Of a DNA stretch of 64,000 bases, positions 56,829 to 64,000 are shown one piece after another. The notes under the pieces are model-generated. The model ran no database searches, had not been told where the DNA came from, and saw only the letters and a list, made by a program, of their open reading frames with translations. The position numbers were made by a program, and so were the translations under genes. This DNA is from Zanthoxylum bungeanum (Eukaryota > Streptophyta > Magnoliopsida > Sapindales > Rutaceae), in NCBI GenBank assembly GCA_019454045.1, contig SKCR01047751.1, forward strand, positions 1 to 64,000, written 5' to 3'. Every line of letters begins with the position of its first letter. Position 1 is the first letter of the stretch.

Positions 56829-57300
56829 GATTACCCCGGCGGAAATATATGATGACATGAAAAACATAAATGCATACACAGATCGTCGGGGCGGAAACAT
56901 AACAATGATCGATCATCTCAGGGAAAACATATAAAAAAAAAACATAAAATGATCGCTGAGACAGAACATATAAAAGAAAACATCATATCATAAAATGTAA
57001 AAAAGTATTGTAAAAATGCATTAAATCAATATGCAATCCCCCCCCCCCCCCCACAACATAAGTATATGTAAGTCAAAAATAATCTTTTATTCAATGTATT
57101 CAAAATACATACCAATCGTCCACTGCTCAGCCGCGGCAAAGACCGAACAGTGTATGGACCATGTCGACAGGGTAATGGGCCAACCATTTTCTGATGGTCT
57201 GAATCCCATAACGAGCACCCCAGTGGCCACCCCCCGAACGAAACATAAACGATCACCACGGAAGGTCAAAAACGTAAAATATACAATCACCGTGGCGGAA
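56829..57300. repeat. Degenerate GGCGGAAAYATA repeats in R1
   Basis: Words of the form gatc..c.ggCGGAAAyATA recur at about 56836, 56889, 56915, 56951, 57250 and 57293, with 35-60 bp spacing where adjacent. R3 has the same array at 63590-63730. Confidence 0.6.
57038..57052. repeat. C15 homopolymer
   Basis: Fifteen consecutive C. Its length could be affected by sequencing error. Confidence 0.9.
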
Positions 57301-58979
57301 ATAATTTCTTTATCCTTTGTAAACAAAATCATAACTTTCAAAACCTGAAATCAAATACAAAGTTATCAAAACATATTTCAAAATATTTCACGATTCAGAC
57401 TATCAACATCATAAAGCTTCTTATATCTCGAGATATATTGACTTCACATTACTTATATACATTCCTACATGAACTACGTACTTTATAAACATCAAAACCT
57501 ATATTTATATCTATTCAATACACATGCACACTTTCCCAATTCTCTTTCTTTCCAATATAGTCACAAGACATTAAATTTATTATCATTACATAATCACCCA
57601 TTGAACTAAAAATTCTTTTAAATACCCTCCCATGGGCGAAAAATTTAACCCACTGCCAAGCTCAAAAATTCTTTTCATCTACTCTAAATAAGCCACCCTA
57701 TATCCAAACAGCACCTGAAATTCATTTCTACAATTCATTGAAACACCAATAAAAATAAATACATTGTCACTTTATACATCCCTTCTCTTAAAAAAATTTA
57801 AACGATCAATTATCCATCCTAATACGCCAATGACCTTTTTACTTTCACACATTTATATCATCATATATGTTTAGAAATATAAATATTTTAAAATTATCTG
57901 AGGTATTTGCATAAAAAGTGGAGAGCTTTGGCATAATCAAATAAAAAAGCCTAATTTGCTTATTCCTGACTAACACATATAAAGTGAAGTGAAAAAAACT
58001 CATAAATGAAAAATTACCCCATGTTTAAAAGTGAGGAACAAATGAACCCAATTTAGGCAGATATTTGAAAACATAAAGTGCTTTGGAGCTTTGCTAAAAT
58101 TTCAATTTCAATTCATTCATGTTTACACATGGCGACAGCATTTTCCATACAGTCACAAAAACAAATAGCAAAAATACTCTCTGCAACCAATATCATAGAC
58201 TGATTCAGCAACATCAGCTTATTCTTTACAACCTACAACATCTTAAAACCTTGTGCATTTCAAACATCTAAAGCTGAAACACTTACAGAACCTCAAGTGG
58301 GGTAAAGCAAAATGTCATTCTTCTACCTTAAGGCTCCCTACATAAATGCCCTTGATGCACACATGAAATATGGAAGAAATGTAAACAATATGATGTTTGA
58401 GAGCTCTACAAGTCTATGGACTTCTTAATTCAATATTTCCAATCATAATTCAAATTTAATAGCACAAACCAACTCGGTAAAACCCAATCTCACGAATAAA
58501 ACCAGAATTATTTTCACCCCACAGTCATACAATAATCGAATTTAAACAATTCTCCATGCACCAACTTTATTACAAGAGATGGAGAAAGAAACAATCCAAC
58601 AGTTCAATCAAATTCTACAACATACACATAATAATTTAATTAAAAAATAAACAAATAAATAAAACAAACTACGATAATGAATGAAGACAAAAAAATGGGA
58701 ATCAGAGAACAAACAAAACCCTAGAGCTTGAATTTTGGTACTTACGGCTGTCTCTCCTTCAAAATTCACAGGAAATTGAAGATCTTACAGGAGATCAGTG
58801 GAGAGAGAATGAAAAGATGACGAAAATCGGAACGAAATTGGCCAACATCGAAGCTTCTTCGTCAACGCGTTTGCTTTGAATTATAATTATTTGTTGACGG
58901 CTGATTTTGGTCTCAGGGGCAATATGAGAATATCACTCCCGAGACTAATCCTCCCTCAATAGTGAATTTGTTTGGTTAT

Positions 58980-59740
58980 GGGGGACCAAAAGCAAACTTA
59001 GCAAAAGACAGATAAATACGCCAATCAACAAGGAGATTTAACGTGGTTCGGTGGATCTTGGTCCGACCTACGTCCACGGGCGCAAAAATGATGATATTTT
59101 TATTACTCAAACACGCTTCTCAGCTCTCTCTTTTGTTTACAAGTCTCACAATAATGATCTTGATCTCTACTTTTTTCTTCCTTCTCTCTCAACTCTCAAC
59201 TCTCCACTTTTAACTTTCTCAACTCTCAACTCTCCACTTTTAACTTTCTCAACTTGTTTTTCACAAGTTTGATGGTAATGAATTTGATCATGATCCCAAT
59301 TCTCAATGCTCTCGATAATCTCAATGATCTCTTTGACTTTCAACTTGTTACCCCCTCTACACTCACTCTACCCTCCTATTTATAATGGTGAAGAAATCAT
59401 ATTCCTATTTGTACAAGAATTTCCTAGTTGAAACAATTTCATTTTCCCATAAGGATTCCTAGTCAAAACTATTCCCTTTTCCCATAAGGATTCCTAATCA
59501 AAACTGCATTTACTTTCTTTATCCTACCAGGACTCTGACTCATCAGTTTTCCCCATGAAAGTATGATAACTTATCTTCTGGAGCATATCCCGCCATATTC
59601 TCGGTCTTCATGTGGTCGGTCATGATAGTCTTTTGTACTGAGAGTGCTGCTGTCGACCTGATAATGCCCGGTCTTCAAGTGCTCGGTCATTTAGTGTTTG
59701 GCTTTTAGTGGTCGGGTCGGCATTAATGATTTCGACCGAG
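58980..59740. mobile_element. Probable nested LTR-like segment in R1 (limits unclear)
   Basis: The phrase tttaacgtggttcggt and 'cctacgtccacggg' (59038-59081) is familiar from plant retrotransposon LTRs. On the minus strand a TATA box, ATTATAAATAGGAGG, lies near 59372-59386. An exact 30-bp tandem duplication is at 59191-59250. I could not define TG...CA ends or a target duplication. Confidence 0.4.
59191..59250. repeat. Exact 30-bp tandem duplication
   Basis: 59191-59220 and 59221-59250 are identical (aactctcaac tctccacttt and ten more bases). Confidence 0.95.
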
Positions 59741-59806
59741 AAGGGAATTACCCTTTTACCCATATCGTACTGTTTAGATATTATAGTGCTTAAAAAACAC
59801 CATCAA

Positions 59807-59807
<1 letters not shown>

Positions 59808-59844
<37 letters not shown>
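59808..59844. repeat. (ATT)12 microsatellite
   Basis: Uninterrupted ATT units; it produces a poly-Tyr stretch in a meaningless frame. Confidence 0.95.
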
Positions 59845-59847
<3 letters not shown>

Positions 59848-60061
59848 TTTTTTTGTTTCCCTCCTCACGTCTCCCCTTCTGCTCTGCTTCTTTCTTCTAG
59901 GCCTAACCCCCTTTCTCGGCTTTCATCTTTTCCCCCCTTCTTTTATTCTCTCGATTTTTCCCTTATTTTGCCTCTTTCTTTCTTTCAGGGGTGTGTGTGT
60001 GTTTTTAAAAAAAATATCTTAGATTTAATAATAATATGTATATTAAATGTGTGTGTGGGTG

Positions 60062-60087
60062 ATATATATATATATATATATATATAA
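60062..60087. repeat. (AT)12 microsatellite
   Basis: Uninterrupted AT dinucleotides within R1. Confidence 0.9.
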
Positions 60088-60370
60088 TACTTGTATATAG
60101 AATTTTCTAGATTATTTATATTTTTGTGTGTGTTTCCATAATCATGTTTCTAGAACATGTATTTAATTTATAGAAATATCTAGGTTCATTCATTTTTTAT
60201 TAGTGTCATAATTTCCAATTTCACCCTTTCTAGTTAATTCTTTATTTTTCTAAAATTTATCTCTTGGAAAAAGTTCCCATTTTACTAAAAAAATGAATCT
60301 CGCATTCGGACGAGACCCTACACGCAAAAATATAATTCACGCAACACTCTAAATAATCTGGAATGTTACA

Positions 60371-60565
60371 TTCACCCCCCTTTTATAGGATTCGTCCTCG
60401 AATCCTGCTCTGAGTATACTAAAACAAATCAACAAGTAAAAATCGGAAAACAAACAACGAGCAAATAATGATATAGTCTAAACAAAACACATAATTACTA
60501 AGATAGTCGAATAGCCAGCAGTTGCAGTCCCCGACACTTTAAAGCCTTTGCTCTGATACCATCTT
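60371..60565 (-). mobile_element. 195-bp interior of R: polypurine tract plus primer site
   Basis: Reading the minus strand: primer site TGGTATCAGAGC (60561-60550), a perfect initiator-Met site four bases from the LTR end at 60566; about 140 bp of leader; then GGATTCGAGGACGAATCC and the polypurine tract TAAAAGGGGGGTGAA (60385-60371) against the 3' LTR. No gag or pol remains. Confidence 0.8.
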
Positions 60566-61886
60566 TGTAACATCCCGCCTAAGTCGAGATGCTACCAGGC
60601 AGAAGACAGGCTAATCCCACCTCCATAAGCCTCCGACTCTGATGAAAATTCGGCATGACCTTTGCTAAAAGTCATGCAACCTGGATCAAAGTCCAGCACC
60701 TCAGACAACCTACAAGCCCCAACACATATCACAAAAATAATTAACTCAAAACACAACACAACTGGGCTCCATGCTTGAAAGTACGTACAATCAAAATTTT
60801 TACAATTAAACTTATACAACTCAAATTCTCTTACAACTACACTTATACTAACGACTCGACTCTCATATGCCCAAGACCTGGTGACTGGCTGATTGTAACT
60901 CTGCTACCTGGCTCCTCAAGCTCTGGAGACTGTGGTCGATCGATCGGGTCACCAACCTGCAAAACTCAAACACATGCAAATTTTGGATTCCATTTTATAT
61001 TAATCTGAACTTTTTGTAATCACGCACATTATCAAAGTCTGATTTATCTTTTTAATCCATTGTCCATTTTTCAAGCTTATTACTAGCTACTAGTTTCTCT
61101 ACTATTCATACATAAACTTTAAGTCCTGCTTCCTATTTACATTCAACATCCATATATTTATTGACTAAGATAAGTCAAGTCTTACCATATTATTGATGCG
61201 CTACTACTATGATTTTTCAATAATTACTTACTTACTCTTTACTAATCTAGTTCGGACATTTATTATAATTATCTTCCTTTTATCTCATTGAAATATCATC
61301 AAATTGGAATTATAAAATATTCTATCTTTCAAACATTCATCTCATTATTATCAATCATAATTACATGTGTATATAAATCATATCATAATTCACTAGTATC
61401 CGTTATGTACAACTCAAATGATTCCTAAAATGTATGATTTGCATGGATAACTCATAAACTACATAAACATCACTATACCTATAAGATATATATCTCACTG
61501 TAAACCTATCTATACACCCTTATAACGAACATGACCTTTTATATCTACCAATACATCTATAGACACTGCCCAAAGTAATAAATAATCGTATAAGCTCTTA
61601 TGATGTTAGTAGTCTGAAATCTGTTCAAAACCGTTTCGAAAATGCATTTAAGAAACCATTTTTCTATAAACAAAATCAGTTTCAAAATTCATTATCGTAA
61701 AACCATTATGATCATCCAGCTTAACTCACTGGACAAAATATAAATGAGCATCCAATGCCTAAATCGCATGGACAGATCAGACAATGAACGAATCGATCCC
61801 CTGCCGACTGATGGTTGGGTCATACCATTTCTGATGGCTTAGACCCTAACGATCACCCCGACGGAAACATGATGAGTCATGAAAAC
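60566..61886 (-). repeat. R2: 5' LTR of R, interrupted by R3
   Basis: Matches R1 55551 to about 56865. On the minus strand it ends GGGATGTTACA at 60566. It breaks off at 61886 where R3 starts; the remainder should lie beyond R3, off the window. Confidence 0.8.
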
Positions 61887-62436
61887 TGTAACATCCCACC
61901 TAGGCCAGGATGCTACCGGCAGGAGAACAGGCTAATCCTGTCTCCATAAGCCTCCGACTCTGACGAAATTTCGGCATCACCTTTGCTAAAAGTCATGCAA
62001 CCTGGATCAAGTCCAGCAACTCAATACAATCTATAGGGCCCGACATTAAAATATACACACTAAATCAATAAACTCAAGACATAACATGATTGGGCTCCAT
62101 GCCCGAAAATACGTATAATAAAAAACTTTTACAAACTGAAACTCTATACAATTCAAATTCTCTTACAACTACACTTATACATGACTTGACTCTCATCCGC
62201 CCAAGACCTGGTGACTGCTGACTGCATCGCTGCTATCCAACTCCTCAAGCTCCGGAGACTGTGGTCGACCGATCGGGTCACCAACCTGTAAAACTCAAAC
62301 ATATGCAAAAACTGGATTCCATTTTATATTAATCATGCCCTAATATCGATTATATGCATCTCAAATGACTACAAGGATATATGATCTATACACATAATTC
62401 ATAACCTACTCAAATAAACATCACTATACCTATAAG

Positions 62437-63221
62437 TAGGGGTGGGCAAAAAAACCGACCGAACCGAACCAAACCGCAAACCGAACCAATCGGACCGAAT
62501 TTATGGTTTTTTTTTTTCTAATGGTTCGGTTTGTGGTTCGGATTGGCCCACCCCAAACGGTTTACGGTCCGGTTTAGGAGCTAATCCGAACCGCACCTGT
62601 TAACCGAACCGAACCGTTATAATTAAAAAAATTATATATTTTTATAAAATAAAGTGTATTTTTCTTTTATTTTTATTTATGTTTTCTTTTTATTAGTATG
62701 TTAATATTTTTATTCTTAAATTTTTTGTTAATATTTTTATTTGTTAATATTTTTATTCTTCAATTTATTTGTTAATACTTTTATTCTTAAATTTTTTATT
62801 TTATGGTAGCATCATTATTCTTGAAAGTAAGATGTTGGATTTGTCTCTTAATTAGAATGATAGTAGCATCACTATTCAAGGTAATTTTTAAAAAATACAA
62901 GAATTAATTGTGCCTCATTTTTCAATCCTTAATGGAGTATATGTGTTCCCTGGAGTCACAGCTTACACCCTAGCATTTCATACTATTTGTTGGATAGATT
63001 TTTTTTTTGTCTTCACTAAGTGGATGAAAATTTGTTTTAAATATAATAATCCGTAAACCGAACCGAACCAATCCGTAAAACCGCTGGTTTAAAAAATTTC
63101 AATCCGAACCAAACCGTTATTTAATGGTTTGGTTTGAGAGGTAAAAAAATCTGAACCGTAAAATATGGTTTGGTTCGGTTTTTAGCAAAAACCGACCCAA
63201 ACCGAACCGCGCCCACCCCTA
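62437..63221. mobile_element. hAT-like non-autonomous element with AACCGAACCGAA subterminal repeats (785 bp)
   Basis: Ends TAGGGGTGGGC on both sides in inverted orientation, perfect over 11 bases. The 8-bp target duplication cctataag is perfect (62429-62436, 63222-63229). Both subterminal regions are packed with aaccgaacc words in opposite orientation. The AT-rich middle has no transposase frame. R1 (56457-56464) and R2 (61478-61485) show the unoccupied site. Confidence 0.9.
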
Positions 63222-63257
63222 CCTATAAGATCTATATCTAACTATAAACCTATCTAT

Positions 63258-63276
63258 ATATATATATATATATATT
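63258..63276. repeat. Short (AT)n run in R3
   Basis: About nine AT units in R3 where R1 and R2 have 'tatacac'. Confidence 0.85.
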
Positions 63277-64000
63277 CTTATAATGAACACATCATTTTAT
63301 GTCGACTAATACATCTATAGACACAGCTAGACGTAATATATAACCCTGTAAGCTCTTATGATGTTGATAGTCTGAAATTTATCGAAACCAATTGAAAAAG
63401 CATTTAACAAATCTTTTGTAAATTTCAAAGTCCATTTTCGTAAAATCATACCGATCATCCAGCATAACTCACTGGACGAAATATAAACGATCGCCCAATG
63501 CCCGTATCGCGCGCACAGATCGGACAATGAACATACCGATCCCCTGCCGACAGAGGGTTAGGTCGTACCATTTCTGATGGCTTAGACCCTACAATCACCC
63601 CCGGCGGAAACATATGATGAGCCATGAAAAACATATATGCATACACCGATCGTCGGGGCGGAAACATAACAATAACCGATCATCTCAGCGGAACCACACA
63701 AGAAACATAAAACAACCGCTGGACGGAAAATTAAAAAAAATAAAATAAAATAAAATAAAATAATATCAAAAGTATTAAATCGATATGCAATTCTTTTGAA
63801 ATTATTTCCCCCCAAAGCATAACTATGTGTCAGTCAAAAATAAATTTTTGATGCATCATTTTTAAAAAACAAACCGATCGTCCACTGCTCGGTCGCGCGC
63901 AAAGACCTAACAGTGTACGGACCATGTCGACAGGGTAGTGGGCCAGCCATTTTCTGATGGTCTGGACCCGTAACGATCGCCCCGGTGGCCAACCCGGAAC

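Larger units (their letters stand above)
55551..60370 (-). repeat. R1: 3' LTR of R (4.8 kb, probably with a nested insertion)
   Basis: On the minus strand it starts TGTAACATTCCAGATT at 60370 beside the polypurine tract and ends GGATGTTATA at 55551. Its left 1.3 kb matches R2 (60566-61886) and R3 (61887 onward) nearly word for word. It includes GGCGGAAAYATA repeats (56829-57300), a C15 run, an ATT microsatellite and a probable foreign segment at about 58980-59740. Confidence 0.75.
55551..64000 (-). mobile_element. Long-LTR Gypsy-type element with nearly no interior (R), continues off the right edge
   Basis: Minus-strand order: LTR (R2, interrupted by R3), 195-bp interior, LTR R1. The interior keeps only primer site, short leader, and a 3' stub with TTCGAGGACGAA then a polypurine tract. 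That stub text is typical of the end of plant Del/Tekay-type Gypsy elements. All coding sequence is gone. Lineage assignment rests on this stub and on the tgtaacatccc LTR end, so it is tentative. Confidence 0.7.
61887..64000 (-). repeat. R3: further copy of the R LTR, nested in R2, off the right edge
   Basis: Begins (plus strand) tgtaacatcccacctagg and follows R1 55551-57200, with a roughly 280-bp gap relative to R1 near 62335 and a hAT-like element at 62437-63221. No primer site precedes it; the flanking sequence is R2 LTR, so this is a 3' LTR end or a solo LTR inserted into R2. Confidence 0.75.

Noticed and set aside
57038..57052. C15 run as an i-motif or G-quadruplex signal
   Set aside because: A single homopolymer without grouped runs; length may be a sequencing effect.
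59708..60022. Frame with a poly-Tyr run
   Set aside because: Produced by the ATT microsatellite.
12939..60561. Sequences resembling parts of tRNAs (TGGTATCAGAGC, TGGCGCCG...)
   Set aside because: Only the 12-16 bases complementary to tRNA 3' ends are present, next to LTR ends; they are primer sites, not tRNA genes.

Overview
This window looks like plant nuclear DNA, most likely from a dicot. It is AT-rich, gene-poor heterochromatin built almost entirely from old, nested LTR retrotransposons plus a few hAT-like short DNA transposons. The only host-type protein sequence I can support is a broken wall-associated-kinase-like (WAKL) fragment at 28571-29364. I see no intact host gene, no tRNA or rRNA gene, no CRISPR array and nothing bacterial.

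Layout. (1) 1-2619 is the 5' LTR and start of the interior of a non-coding LTR element (E1, minus strand). It sits inside the integrase of a Ty3/Gypsy element G (2620-7785, minus; 5' LTR 5836-7785, tRNA-Asp-type primer site). (2) 8178-14845 is a tandem of the E family (interior-LTR-interior-LTR) with primer sites and a polypurine tract but no coding capacity. (3) 14846 to about 20090 is a decayed Ty1/Copia element D (minus) carrying a hAT-like MITE. (4) 20253-28520 is a Copia element F (plus) whose 3' LTR is split by a 2.5-kb solo LTR (S1, 25985-28506). (5) The WAKL pseudogene follows, cut on its right by Copia element A (minus, 29365-31935). A is split by a nearly complete Copia element B1 (31936-41518, plus) and probably by a solo LTR T1 (41561-42290). 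(6) 42399-47658 is B2, a 3'-truncated relative of B1 on the minus strand, with a second hAT-like MITE in its LTR. (7) 47659-54654 is Copia element C (plus). Its LTRs are the same family as the non-coding E elements, so C is the likely autonomous partner. (8) 55551-64000 holds three copies of a very long LTR (R1-R3). R1 and R2 flank only 195 bp that keep a primer site and a polypurine tract, and R3 carries a third hAT-like element.

Working together: C-type elements probably supplied protein for the E elements. Several insertions can be ordered from the nesting: E1 into G, the MITEs into D, B2 and R3, S1 into F, B1 and T1 into A, B2 into C, and R3 into R2. For two MITEs the window itself contains related copies of the unoccupied site. 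All retroelement coding regions carry stops, frameshifts or deletions. Coordinates of LTR ends were read by eye from TG...CA ends, primer sites, polypurine tracts and copy-to-copy comparison. No alignment program was run.
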